Of a stretch of 64,000 nt of DNA, positions 47,574 through 55,599 are shown one piece after another. Source of the stretch: JAITMY01 sp031549685 (GTDB lineage Bacteria; Bacteroidota; Bacteroidia; Bacteroidales; UBA932); NCBI GenBank assembly GCA_031549685.1, contig JAVBPG010000002.1, forward strand, positions 1 to 64,000. Reading direction: 5' to 3'. Position 1 is the stretch's first letter, and every line of letters starts with the position of its first letter. A program made the translations under genes and the position numbers. Below the pieces are notes generated by a model. That model made no database searches and was not told the DNA's origin. It saw only the letters and a list, made by a program, of their open reading frames with translations.

Positions 47574-47834
47574 ATGGACAACACAAAAACGCTCATGCTC
47601 CTCGAGGAAGCCGCCGAAACTCCGGCGGCTATCCGCCTTTCGGCCGATGGCAAGTTTATATACGCCGGCTACCCCTTTGCCGGAACTACGGGCGTAAATA
47701 GCGCTACGTGGAAAATCAGGCGCTTTGAATTTGCCGCCAACGGCGACATATACACCACCTACGCCGGTGGTAGAAAGGATAAGTACGGCTTTATTTTCGC
47801 CCAGTGCGAAAATTATAATTACGCATTTGCTTAA
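47574..47834 (+). CDS. Small structural protein, unknown
   Basis: An 86-aa beta-rich protein (SADGKFIYAGYPFAGTTGVNS then WKIRRFEFAANGDIYTTY). WKIRR-type strands occur in phage baseplate or fibre-associated proteins. Directly precedes the spike gene (one-base overlap). Confidence 0.55.
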   Translation: MDNTKTLMLLEEAAETPAAIRLSADGKFIYAGYPFAGTTGVNSATWKIRRFEFAANGDIYTTYAGGRKDKYGFIFAQCENYNYAFA

Positions 47835-49612
47835 TGGTTAACAAAGTTGTAGATATTATAAGCGGTCAAGTCCGCGTGCTATGGGGCAAAATCAACGCCG
47901 CGCTGCTCAACGGGCACGCGGCGCAAGATTTTTTTGATTACACCGACCAAGAAATAGCCAAGCAAACGCTTGACGAGGTGGCTGGGCGAGGCAGCGCCAC
48001 CGAGCACGCGCTAAGCGTAGGCGAGGGCAACGCTGACCAAAACGCCGCCACCCTGCGGCAAGTACGTTTTGAAGCCGCGCAGGCGTTGAATACCGCGCGG
48101 CACGAAATGGCCGAAGAAATTGGCAAGCAAACGCTTGACAGGGTAGCCTCGCGAGGTAGCACCACCGAACACGTGCTGAGCGTAGGCGAGGGTAGCGCCG
48201 ACCAGAACGCCGCCACCCTGCGGCAGGTACGCTTTGAGGCCGCGCAGGTGTTAGGCACCGCCCGCACCGAAATAGCCGCCCTGCGCGGCCCCGGTGCCAT
48301 GACCCACGACACGTTAAAAAAAGCCAGCGATAGCATTGACACGCTGCTGAGCATTGTGCAGAGCGAAGATGCCGACCTGGACACCGTGCGCGAAATTGTG
48401 GCGTTTATAAAAAACAACAAGGATGTAATTGATGCCATTGCTACCAATAAGCTCGACAAAAGCGCGCATAACGCCTTTGTGGAGCAAATGGGCGGCGAGC
48501 TGCAGGCGCTCACGGCCGCGCTGGCCGAGAAAGCCGCCGCCGCGCATAGCCACACGCCCGCGCAGCTGGGCGCCGCCACGGCCGCCCAGGGAGAACGGGC
48601 GGACAGCGCGGTTCAGCCGGATTCGCGCAAGCTCATGGGGCCGATATGGGAGGATGTGGGCGTAGCCGATGCTATTGCGCTTACGGTAGCCGGTTATACG
48701 GAGTACAAGGAGGGCGATTTTTTTACGTTCAAGGTGGCGGCAAGCAACTCATCTTCCACGGTAAACATTAACATTAACGGGCTGGGGAATAAAAGACTGT
48801 ACGCCGCGGGTACCACTACTCCGGCGGGGCCCGTAAAAACCGGTTTGTACGCCGGTGGAATTTACACAGCCGTTTATTTCAACGATGCTTTTTGGTTGCT
48901 GGGCTACGCCTACGCTATTTCGGGTAGCGCAGGTACGGCAACGTACTCCACCTATGCTACCAATGGCGTTGATAGCAATGTATCGACTTACTTGGCCAAC
49001 AAAGTAAGTCGCGAGGGGAAGTATTTGCCTGTGGCAACATTTACAAAAACCTACACATCGACATACGTTGACGGCGCGAGCATAAACTCGCGCATTCAGC
49101 TGCTTGAAGTGAGCCGCGGCGATGGCGATGTGGAGCTTGAGGTAATTGAGGTAAGCGTGGTAATATCAATGCCTGCTCATACCGGTGCCACATTTGTTGA
49201 TACCCCCGCACTGGCAAAAGTATATGTTGACGGCAGGCTAATAGGTACCGGTGCGGCCGATATAGCGCTGGTGTGTACAAGCAACTCCGCCACTACGCGA
49301 GCGTGGACGTTGTATGTTAAGTCGAATAAGCCAGATAAGATTTTTTTAGTTAACCCACAAAACTATAGGGGGCGCTCATTTAGCGCTACATCGGCGGCAA
49401 CATCAACGGGAGTTTTTTTGTCAACCTACGTTAGCGCGGGTACGCCGCTGGCCGAGTTGCCTGCGCCGGTATGTGGCGAGGTGGTGGAGGGCCAGCTCGC
49501 GCCGCGCGGCCTGTACAACGCCAACAACGGCACCACCTGCGAAGTGTGGATAGGCCGCGCGGCCGAGTACGATGCGCAGCAACCACAAGGCTTAGCATTT
49601 ATTGTAGAATGA
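47834..49612 (+). CDS. Spike/fibre protein with duplicated 55-aa repeat
   Basis: A 592-aa protein. Residues about 43-150 hold two copies of a 55-residue unit (KQTLD.V..RGS.TEH.LSVG and ADQNAATLRQVRFEAAQ). Then a helical stretch, an HSHTPAQLGAATAAQG motif typical of trimeric fibre shafts, and beta-rich head (TVNININGLGNKRLYAAG; YFNDAFWLLGYAYAIS). In a tailless virus such a protein would be a vertex spike. Stop overlaps the LamG-like gene start. Confidence 0.7.
   Translation: MVNKVVDIISGQVRVLWGKINAALLNGHAAQDFFDYTDQEIAKQTLDEVAGRGSATEHALSVGEGNADQNAATLRQVRFEAAQALNTARHEMAEEIGKQTLDRVASRGSTTEHVLSVGEGSADQNAATLRQVRFEAAQVLGTARTEIAALRGPGAMTHDTLKKASDSIDTLLSIVQSEDADLDTVREIVAFIKNNKDVIDAIATNKLDKSAHNAFVEQMGGELQALTAALAEKAAAAHSHTPAQLGAATAAQGERADSAVQPDSRKLMGPIWEDVGVADAIALTVAGYTEYKEGDFFTFKVAASNSSSTVNININGLGNKRLYAAGTTTPAGPVKTGLYAGGIYTAVYFNDAFWLLGYAYAISGSAGTATYSTYATNGVDSNVSTYLANKVSREGKYLPVATFTKTYTSTYVDGASINSRIQLLEVSRGDGDVELEVIEVSVVISMPAHTGATFVDTPALAKVYVDGRLIGTGAADIALVCTSNSATTRAWTLYVKSNKPDKIFLVNPQNYRGRSFSATSAATSTGVFLSTYVSAGTPLAELPAPVCGEVVEGQLAPRGLYNANNGTTCEVWIGRAAEYDAQQPQGLAFIVE
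47960..48254 (+). repeat. 165-bp tandem duplication in the spike gene
   Basis: Units at 47960 and 48125 are about 80-85 percent alike in DNA (both start AAGCAAACGCTTGAC) and encode the 55-residue repeat. Copy number could change by recombination. Confidence 0.75.
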
Positions 49613-50361
49613 TAAAACTTGCCGACCAAAATATAAAGGATGTGCGCCTTGGCGGGGCCGAGGTAAAGCGCGTTTTGCAGGACGGCGTGAAGATTTGGGA
49701 ACGCCTTTCTTTGCCGTTGATGTATAGCATCCCGCTCAACAGCACCGAGGGGCTTGCGTGTATAATAACCGGAGTTGCGCCGACCGTTTCGGGCTCGGGC
49801 GTAAGTTTTGTAACACCCGTAGCTGGGAGGCCTACCGGGTGCAAGGTGTTGAGCTCCTACACGCTGCTAACGTGGGCTATGCAGAAACCCTTTGAAAATG
49901 TAACGTTTTCCTATTGGGTTTACCCTGATGCGACCTATGGAGGACACAACACATCATGGAGAATAGGCGGCAGTACCGATGACCTTCGTTATCCGCTTAA
50001 AGTCGCCGAAACGGAAGGAGGGGTTCGGAGGTATGGTTTTTTTGGATATCCATCGGCATTTAGTGGCGGTAAATATGCAACAATGGGCGCACCGCCTGGG
50101 GTGTGGAGCCTTACAACGTGGTCTATTGAATGGCTGACGCCGACCAATGCGACCGTGCGAGTTTATTCAAACGGGGTTCTAATCTATACATATTTAAACT
50201 GCGGAATATCAAATGTGTATGGCACTTACATGTATTTAGGACAAAGGGAGGGAAACGGCTGCACTAATTTTACCTTTTCCAGCTTAAAATTGTATAATGC
50301 GCTGCTGAGCGATGCGCAAATAGCGGCGCAGTTTGAAAACGAAAAAGCAAGCTATCTATGA
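49609..50361 (+). CDS. LamG/concanavalin-like receptor-binding protein
   Basis: A 250-aa protein. The N-terminal 40 residues (IKLADQNIKDVRLGGAEVKRVLQDG) look like an attachment segment; the rest has LamG-like features (FENVTFSYWVYPD; NATVRVYSNGVLIYTYLN; FTFSSLKLYNALLSDAQIAA). Such lectin folds bind surface glycans. Start at the ATG overlapping the spike stop (ATGA). Likely host recognition together with the spike. Confidence 0.72.
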   Translation: MIKLADQNIKDVRLGGAEVKRVLQDGVKIWERLSLPLMYSIPLNSTEGLACIITGVAPTVSGSGVSFVTPVAGRPTGCKVLSSYTLLTWAMQKPFENVTFSYWVYPDATYGGHNTSWRIGGSTDDLRYPLKVAETEGGVRRYGFFGYPSAFSGGKYATMGAPPGVWSLTTWSIEWLTPTNATVRVYSNGVLIYTYLNCGISNVYGTYMYLGQREGNGCTNFTFSSLKLYNALLSDAQIAAQFENEKASYL

Positions 50362-50651
50362 ACTTATCCACGCTCATACCCACGGCTTTGCCCTACGCAC
50401 TAACGCTGGCCGGCACCTTTGGCGGCTACTATTTTGCGCGTAAAAAAAACGAGGCAGAGGCCATAAAAATAACGGCAGAGGCCCGCAAGACCGATGCGCA
50501 AACCATTGACGAGCGCTACCGGCTGCTGCTCGATGCGCAGCAAAAGCAGCTGGACAGGCTCGAAAAAAAAACAGAGCGTATGGAAACCGAGCTGCGCGAA
50601 ATGCGCAAGCACGTTTGCACCGTGGCCGAGTGTCCCCACCGGAGGCGGTAA
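50358..50651 (+). CDS. Signal-anchor coiled-coil protein (holin- or Rz-like)
   Basis: A 97-aa protein with one N-terminal span (TALPYALTLAGTFGGYYFA) and a long helix (ITAEARKTDAQTIDERYRLL, LDRLEKKTERMETELREMRK) ending in CTVAECPHRRR. Last gene of the late operon. Similar small proteins in Bacteroidetes phages are annotated as holin-associated; this is tentative. Confidence 0.55.
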   Translation: MNLSTLIPTALPYALTLAGTFGGYYFARKKNEAEAIKITAEARKTDAQTIDERYRLLLDAQQKQLDRLEKKTERMETELREMRKHVCTVAECPHRRR

Positions 50652-50670
50652 AGTGCAAGGCAAAAGGACA

Positions 50671-50709
50671 AAAGAGCACAAGCAGTACATGGCTTGTGCT
50701 CTTTTTATT
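50671..50709 (+). terminator. Terminator at end of late operon
   Basis: AAAGAGCACAAGC and GCTTGTGCTCTTT (13 pairs) with T-rich tail. Confidence 0.88.
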
Positions 50710-50736
50710 TATCACAAATACAATGTGTTATCGCAA

Positions 50737-50754
50737 AAAGTGCACGAGTGCACG
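50737..50754. repeat. Distal copy of origin inverted-repeat motif
   Basis: AAAGTGCACGAGTGCACG, 17 of 18 bases equal to 35895-35912. It lies between the late-operon terminator and the integrase stop codon; in the circular form it is far from the origin region. Confidence 0.7.
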
Positions 50755-50775
50755 ACTTTTCACGGAAAAAGAATT

Positions 50776-51936
50776 TTATTCTATTACTCTTGCGCGCTGC
50801 CGTATCATTTCGTGCCCCTCGGGGGTGCGGCTTACCACGTACTCATTGGTAACCTCCAGGCTGCTATGGTCGGCTTGGCCCTGTACGTAGTTGGCGCCCA
50901 CGCCATCGGCCAGCAGGTTGCTGATGCCGGTGTCCTTTAGGCTGTAGAATTGCAGCTCCATCCCCCAGCTTAATTTTTTGCGAACTACCGTACTCCAGTA
51001 GCGCGCTACCTCGCGGCTGTCAATGCGCTTAGCCGAGGGCGTGAATTTTTTGTGGTGGCCAAATACGTAGTGGTTTTTGTCGCACCGGTCAAGCTGTAGG
51101 CACTCCAGGTAGGGTTCTAAAGCCAGCGGTATGGTTTTGTACGAAGTGTTATCGTTTTTGGTATCCTCGGCGTTTACTTTTATAACGCTATTTTTTAAAT
51201 CAATAGAGGCGGCGCGCAGGTAGGTTAAGTCGTCCGGCCGCAGAAAGCAGTAGTAGGTAAGCATGCAGGCGGCCAGGTAGCGCGGATTCTCCTTTTTGAG
51301 AAAATCGACCAGCGCACGCAGCTGCTCGTTGGTAAAGGATTTGCGATTTTTTTTGGTAAGGTTCTTCGGGTTCTTTTTTATGGCGGCAAAGGGGTTAACC
51401 TTGGTGTAGTCAAACTGCACCAGCCAGTTAAAAAGGGCGCGGTAAAATGTGAGGTGGTTGTTGTAGCTGCGGTGCGATACCTTGGGCTGCTGCTTAACCC
51501 ACAGCATAAAGGCCGTGGCAAGCGGTTTGTCAAATTCGTAGGCGTACAAATCCGGTCGGCGGTACACCTCGCAGAGCCAGGTGGTCAACTTTTTTACGAA
51601 CGATTTGTAGCACCGCAGGCTGTTGGCCTCGCGCTCCTTTTCCTGCACGCTCATGTACGTGTCGAGCGCATCCAGGAACTTGTGAAAACCTTTGCGCGTT
51701 TCCTGCTCTACGAAGGGGTTCCAGCCGGCCTCCAGCTTGGCGTTTATTTCGCGCGCCAGGTTGCGCGCGAACATTCGGCGCTCCCGAATGTTTTTAACGC
51801 GGTTAACCTTGACGCGCCTTAACGCCATGCAGCCCCTGAAGGGGTTCCATACGTAAAATTTTACGTACCAGTCTTTGTTTTCGCAGATTTCCGCAGGGTA
51901 AAAGCGGACGAGGGGGAAATTTTCGTAGGTGGACAT
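50776..51936 (-). CDS. int: Tyrosine integrase
   Basis: A 386-aa recombinase of the Bacteroidetes phage/transposon type. N-terminal SAM-like arm (about 90-190, HKFLDALDTYMSVQEKEREA), catalytic Arg in YYCFLRPDDLTYL (about 230), Lys in VIKVNAEDTKNDN, the H-x-x-R box replaced by YSLKDTGISNLLADG, then QADHSSLEVTNEYVVSRT with the nucleophile Tyr. It would insert the element at tRNA-Ser and, with a partner, excise it. It reads away from the att site at 52053, 117 bases upstream of its start, with arm-type repeats between. Confidence 0.88.
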   Translation of the reverse strand: MSTYENFPLVRFYPAEICENKDWYVKFYVWNPFRGCMALRRVKVNRVKNIRERRMFARNLAREINAKLEAGWNPFVEQETRKGFHKFLDALDTYMSVQEKEREANSLRCYKSFVKKLTTWLCEVYRRPDLYAYEFDKPLATAFMLWVKQQPKVSHRSYNNHLTFYRALFNWLVQFDYTKVNPFAAIKKNPKNLTKKNRKSFTNEQLRALVDFLKKENPRYLAACMLTYYCFLRPDDLTYLRAASIDLKNSVIKVNAEDTKNDNTSYKTIPLALEPYLECLQLDRCDKNHYVFGHHKKFTPSAKRIDSREVARYWSTVVRKKLSWGMELQFYSLKDTGISNLLADGVGANYVQGQADHSSLEVTNEYVVSRTPEGHEMIRQRARVIE

Positions 51937-51978
51937 TTTTTTTTTAGCCCCAGGAAAAAATCCAAGGCTAAAAAGTTA

Positions 51979-52001
51979 GCTGACCCGTTACTGACCCGAA
52001 A
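51979..52001. promoter_or_regulatory. Right-arm recombinase site
   Basis: TGACCCG twice, 11 bases apart (51981, 51992), matching the left-arm pairs at 28267/28278 and 28334/28345. An inverted repeat AAAATCGCTGTA/TATAGCGATTTT (52009-52052) lies between it and attR. Confidence 0.7.
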
Positions 52002-52052
52002 TTTTTATCAAAATCGCTGTAGCCTTAGTGTCGCAATCGTTATAGCGATTTT

Positions 52053-52070
52053 TGCGGAGAGGATGGGATT
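52053..52070. other. attR core (tRNA-Ser 3' end)
   Basis: TGCGGAGAGGATGGGATT, identical to 28159-28176. Covers the acceptor 3' strand and part of the T arm, so the tRNA stays intact. Confidence 0.9.
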
Positions 52071-52142
52071 CGAACCCATGATGCCCTTTTGGAGCATACA
52101 CACTTTCCAGGCGTGCGCCTTCGACCACTCGGCCACCTCTCC
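52055..52142 (-). tRNA. tRNA-Ser(GGA)
   Basis: An 88-base cloverleaf: acceptor GGAGAGG/CCTCTCC, anticodon loop CTGGAAA with anticodon GGA, long variable arm typical of serine (TGTGTATGCTCCAAAAGGGCA), T loop GGTTCGAATCC. CCA is not encoded. Serves as the integration site. Confidence 0.95.
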
Positions 52143-52267
52143 AATTTTTGCGGAAGCGTAAAAACAGCATGCTTATATCAAACGTACTAAGTTAGGAATT
52201 ATTTTGATATGCTGGCAACTTCTTATTTTTTTGTGAGCTAATCCCACCCTTTTGCATTTCCCCAAAG

Positions 52268-53038
52268 CTACAGGGTAAACACCTGCAATGAATTTTCGGT
52301 GGTTACCTCCTCCACCTCCTCCACCGAAATTCCCTTTACCTCGGCAATTTTTTTGGCCACCAGCGCAAGGTAGCTGCTTTCGTTGCGCTTGCCGCGGTAG
52401 GGCGCAGGGGCGAGGTAGGGCGCGTCGGTCTCGAGCACCATGTCGGTAAGCGGAACTTGCCGTACCACCTCGGGCAGGTGGGCATTTTTGAAGGTAACCA
52501 CGCCGCCGATGCCCAACTTGTAATCGCCCAGCTTCTTTACCTCGCGGTACAGTTCAATGGAGCCCGAGTAGGCGTGAAATACGCCTTTTACGCTAGGCTT
52601 TAACCTGCGCAGTACGGCAAGGATTTCGTTGAACGAATCGCGGGCGTGGATTACGATTGGCAGTTCATAGTTCTCGGCCAAATGAAGCTGCTCTTCAAAG
52701 GCAAAAAGCTGCTGCTCCAAAAACTCCTTGCTCCAGTAGCCGTCAATGCCTACCTCGCCAATGGCCACAAACGTTCCCGCGGGTTGCGCCTCCAGCGCAT
52801 GGCGAACAAAATTCAGCTCGTCCTCCACCGTTTCCTTTACCGATGTGGGGTGCAGCCCAACCATAGGCCGGCAGAGCGGCGAAAATTCTCCGGCGGTGCG
52901 CATCATGGCGGCGTAGGTGGAGCTGTCGACGTTGGGCATGAGCAGCTGCGTAACGCCTGCCGCCTGCGCCCGCGCTATGGTTTCGGCGCGGTCGGCATCA
53001 AAAACGCTGTCGTAAATATGGCTGTGGGTATCTATCAT
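52268..53038 (-). CDS. tatD: TatD-family metal-dependent DNase
   Basis: A 256-aa TIM-barrel hydrolase; start chosen at MIDTHSHIYDSVF, where DTHSH holds the first metal ligands and begins the family. Others: GEVGIDGYW, HARDSF (H), GVFHAYSG (H) and LETDAPYLAPAPYRGK (D). Likely involved in DNA repair or turnover or in D-aminoacyl-tRNA deacylation-like chemistry as for relatives. Upstream in-frame Met adds an unlikely 17 residues. Confidence 0.88.
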   Translation of the reverse strand: MIDTHSHIYDSVFDADRAETIARAQAAGVTQLLMPNVDSSTYAAMMRTAGEFSPLCRPMVGLHPTSVKETVEDELNFVRHALEAQPAGTFVAIGEVGIDGYWSKEFLEQQLFAFEEQLHLAENYELPIVIHARDSFNEILAVLRRLKPSVKGVFHAYSGSIELYREVKKLGDYKLGIGGVVTFKNAHLPEVVRQVPLTDMVLETDAPYLAPAPYRGKRNESSYLALVAKKIAEVKGISVEEVEEVTTENSLQVFTL

Positions 53039-53201
53039 GCAAAATATGGTAGGCAAAGTTAAGAACTTGGCAGGGAAATACAAGGTCATCGCCAGTAGCT
53101 AATAATGATAAAAAATGCGCAAAATGCGACGGTTGGCTTAAAACGAGTGCAAAAACGGCTAATTAGTGCTAAAAACCTCAATTATAACGTATAAAATGCG
53201 T

Positions 53202-53209
53202 TACCTTTG
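53202..53209 (+). promoter_or_regulatory. -7 box of DUF4136 gene
   Basis: TACCTTTG fits TAnnTTTG; start of transcription about 35 bases before the ATG at 53252. Confidence 0.55.
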
Positions 53210-53251
53210 GTGTGAGTATTTCAATTTACAAACGTTTAATTTTTTTATACC

Positions 53252-53839
53252 ATGAAAACACTTCGCAACATAGCACTGTGTGCTGCAGGGCTGCTCATTG
53301 CCGCCTCGTGTTCACCCACGCTAAAGGTTACCAGCGACTACGATCGCAGCGTTAACTTTACCGTGCTAAAGACCTACTCGCTGTACAAAACCGAGGCCAC
53401 ACCATCGGTTAGCGAGCTCAACCGTGAGCGCATAACCAACGCCGTGAAGGCCGAGCTGAACAAGAAAGGTTATGCCGAGGTGGCCGATAGCGCTGACTTT
53501 TTGGTAAACATCAACGCTATTGCAAAAACCAAGCTTGATGTGAGCGCCAACACCAACTACTACGGCTACGGCGGCATGTATCGTCCCTATGCTTGGGGAG
53601 CGGGCGCCGGCATGGCCTCGTCAACCACCAACTTCAACGTGGATACCTACAAGGAGGGATCGCTCATTATTGACTTTATCCATGCCTCGGACTCCAAAAT
53701 GATTTGGGAAGCTATCGGCGATGAAAAAATTGATAGCGATGTAAAGAATCCCGATCAGTTTATTGCCGACGCCGTGGCGCAAATTCTTGCTACATTCCCG
53801 CAGCAAGGCGTTGCTATACCTGTATCAACCAAGAAGTAG
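53252..53839 (+). CDS. DUF4136 lipoprotein
   Basis: A 195-aa lipoprotein (LLIAASC, Cys20). VTSDYDRSVNFTVLKTYSLY and LNRERITNAVKAELNKKGY followed by ADFLVNINAIAKTK are the DUF4136 pattern. Outer-membrane lipoprotein of unknown role. Confidence 0.85.
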   Translation: MKTLRNIALCAAGLLIAASCSPTLKVTSDYDRSVNFTVLKTYSLYKTEATPSVSELNRERITNAVKAELNKKGYAEVADSADFLVNINAIAKTKLDVSANTNYYGYGGMYRPYAWGAGAGMASSTTNFNVDTYKEGSLIIDFIHASDSKMIWEAIGDEKIDSDVKNPDQFIADAVAQILATFPQQGVAIPVSTKK

Positions 53840-53988
53840 CAGTTTGTCCATAGCGTAGAAGGGTAAGGCAAGTAGCGGCTGGCTGCTTGCCTTCTTATTT
53901 TTGATAAAAACGATGTTAAACTTGAGAGGAAATTCAGCAGCTGCAATCTTTTCTTTAACTTCGCACGGAGTTCAGGAGCACCTTTTTA

Positions 53989-54906
53989 ATGCCAAACACC
54001 ATGCCCACATCTAACTACATACTTCCTCCCTACCTTAAGGCCGGCGCTACCATTGCCATTTGCGCTCCGGCGCGCAAGGTAAGCGAGCCCGAAATGCACA
54101 TGGCCGTAAAAATTTTTGAGTCGTGGGGGTTACGCGTAAAGCTGGGTAAAAATTTATTTTGCGAGCAGCACCAGTTTTCGGGCTCCGATAGGCAGCGCGC
54201 GGCCGATTTGCAGGGCTGCATTAACGACGCAGAGGTAAATGCTATTATTTCGGCGCGAGGTGGATATGGCTGCGCCCGGCTGCTGCCAGACTTGGATTTA
54301 CTATCGCTGAAAAAAAATCCGAAGTGGCTGGCCGGGTATAGCGATTTTACGGTAATGCACCTGGCGCTTTACCGCCTGGGCGTGCAGAGCCTCCATGCCA
54401 CCATGCCCATCAGCTTTAGCGATACAAAAGGAGTGGAGGCCCTGCGTGCCGCACTTTTTGGCGAAAGCCTCAACCAAAAATTTGCCGCGCATGAGCTGAA
54501 CGTAGCGGGTGTTGCCGGTGGAAAGTTGGTGGGCGGAAATTTGTCCATCATATACAGCCTGCAAGGATCACCGTACGCGCTGCTGCCCGACAATGCCATC
54601 CTTTTTATCGAGGACCTGGACGAGTACCTCTACCACGTTGACCGTATGATGATGAACCTGGAGCTGTGCGGGCAGCTGCAAAAAGTAAAGGGGTTGCTGG
54701 TGGGTGGCATGAGCGATATGAAGGACAACACCATTGCTTACGGAAAAAGCGCGCTTGAAATTATCCGCGAGCACGCCGAAAAATTCAACGTTCCTGTAGC
54801 CTTCGGATTTCCCGCCGGACACCAACGACCCAACCTGGCCATGAGGTTTGGCGCAGAGGTGGAGCTGAGGGTGGAAGACGATAGCGCTACTTTGGCTTAC
54901 CTTTGA
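53989..54906 (+). CDS. ldcA: LD-carboxypeptidase (S66 family)
   Basis: A 305-aa cytoplasmic peptidase. AICAPARKVSEPEM, the nucleophile region ISARGGYGCARLLPDL, GNLSIIYSLQGSPY, and IEDLDEYLYHVDRMM match MccF/LdcA-type S66 enzymes with Ser-Glu-His triad. It trims the terminal D-Ala of murein tetrapeptide for recycling. An internal Met (54001) could be the start. Confidence 0.88.
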   Translation: MPNTMPTSNYILPPYLKAGATIAICAPARKVSEPEMHMAVKIFESWGLRVKLGKNLFCEQHQFSGSDRQRAADLQGCINDAEVNAIISARGGYGCARLLPDLDLLSLKKNPKWLAGYSDFTVMHLALYRLGVQSLHATMPISFSDTKGVEALRAALFGESLNQKFAAHELNVAGVAGGKLVGGNLSIIYSLQGSPYALLPDNAILFIEDLDEYLYHVDRMMMNLELCGQLQKVKGLLVGGMSDMKDNTIAYGKSALEIIREHAEKFNVPVAFGFPAGHQRPNLAMRFGAEVELRVEDDSATLAYL

Positions 54907-54917
54907 GAGCGGCACAA

Positions 54918-54972
54918 GGAAGAAAGGTAAAGGGTACACGGTAGAACACCATGTACCCTTTACCTTTCTTCC
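54918..54972. terminator. Perfect 21-bp palindrome between convergent genes
   Basis: GGAAGAAAGGTAAAGGGTAC.. (54918-54938) and its exact reverse complement (54952-54972) around a 13-base loop. Located between convergent LD-carboxypeptidase and nitroreductase genes; probably a bidirectional terminator though no T run follows. Confidence 0.7.
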
Positions 54973-54980
54973 CATTACCC

Positions 54981-55526
54981 CTATTTGTAGGAGTTGTACG
55001 AAACAATCTCCTCCGTGCTCTTGCGAATTTTCGGGCGAATTTCATCCTTGGCGGGGTAGCCCATGGTAATGATGAGGTCAACGCGCTTGCCGCGGGGAAT
55101 GTGCAGAATTTCGCGCACCTTTTTCTCATCAAACCAGCCCAAAATACATGTTCCCAAGCCCAGCTCGGTGGCCTGTAGGCAAAGGTGTGCAACGGCAATG
55201 CCAACGTCGTACATGGCGTAATCTTTCTCTTTGATAATGCTGCCGATGCCCGAGGTAAAGTTTTTAGGCTCACGCACCACCACAATGTGTACCGGCGCCT
55301 GCTTGGTAAAGTGGTTCATGTTGAGCGCGCGGCTTGCAGTAGCGTCGGCCACGGCGTTTTTGAGTGCGGTGTCGGTTACCACAATAAAGTGCCAGGGCTG
55401 CGCGTTGCACGCCGATGGCGACAGCCGCGCGGCTTCAAGGCAGGCCTCTATTTTTTCCTTCTCCACCAGCTGCGGGGTGTAGGCGCGCACGCTTTGGCGC
55501 CTGTGAATAAGCTTGTCGAAATCCAT
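54981..55526 (-). CDS. Nitroreductase-family flavoprotein
   Basis: A 181-aa FMN oxidoreductase. RRQSVRAYTPQLV at the start, SPSACNAQPWHFIVV with FMN contacts, and LGLGTCILGWFDEKKVREIL are family signatures. Electron donor and substrate unknown. Confidence 0.88.
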   Translation of the reverse strand: MDFDKLIHRRQSVRAYTPQLVEKEKIEACLEAARLSPSACNAQPWHFIVVTDTALKNAVADATASRALNMNHFTKQAPVHIVVVREPKNFTSGIGSIIKEKDYAMYDVGIAVAHLCLQATELGLGTCILGWFDEKKVREILHIPRGKRVDLIITMGYPAKDEIRPKIRKSTEEIVSYNSYK

Positions 55527-55599
55527 ATGGGTAAATTTTATAATTTTGCGGTCAATTGTATATTGTCATTGCGGCTCAAGTCCGGAATGACATTTTAGG

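Larger units (their letters stand above)
28159..52070. mobile_element. Integrated tailless (jelly-roll capsid type) temperate virus, 23.9 kb
   Basis: Bounded by an exact 18-base direct repeat (28159-28176 and 52053-52070) derived from the tRNA-Ser 3' end, with the tyrosine integrase next to the right copy. The modules, left to right, are cargo gene, minus-strand repressor operon, early operon, primase-helicase, origin-like repeats, endolysin, small RNAs, packaging ATPase, spanin-like proteins, capsid, many single-span membrane proteins, metallopeptidase, spike and receptor-binding protein. The P9/A32-like ATPase replaces a terminase, and no portal or tail gene is seen. This layout is known from tailless membrane-containing viruses (PM2, PRD1, P23-77, FLiP). 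Circular genome would be 23,894 bp. Confidence 0.82.

Noticed and set aside
50776..51936. Integrase as inactive because the HxxR box is altered (SLKDTG)
   Set aside because: Such variants occur in Bacteroidetes recombinases; the other catalytic residues including the Tyr are present and the att sites are exact, so I do not call it a pseudogene.
28159..52070. Integrative conjugative element instead of virus
   Set aside because: No relaxase, VirB4/TraG-type ATPase or Tra genes; instead endolysin, packaging ATPase, spike and capsid-like genes.
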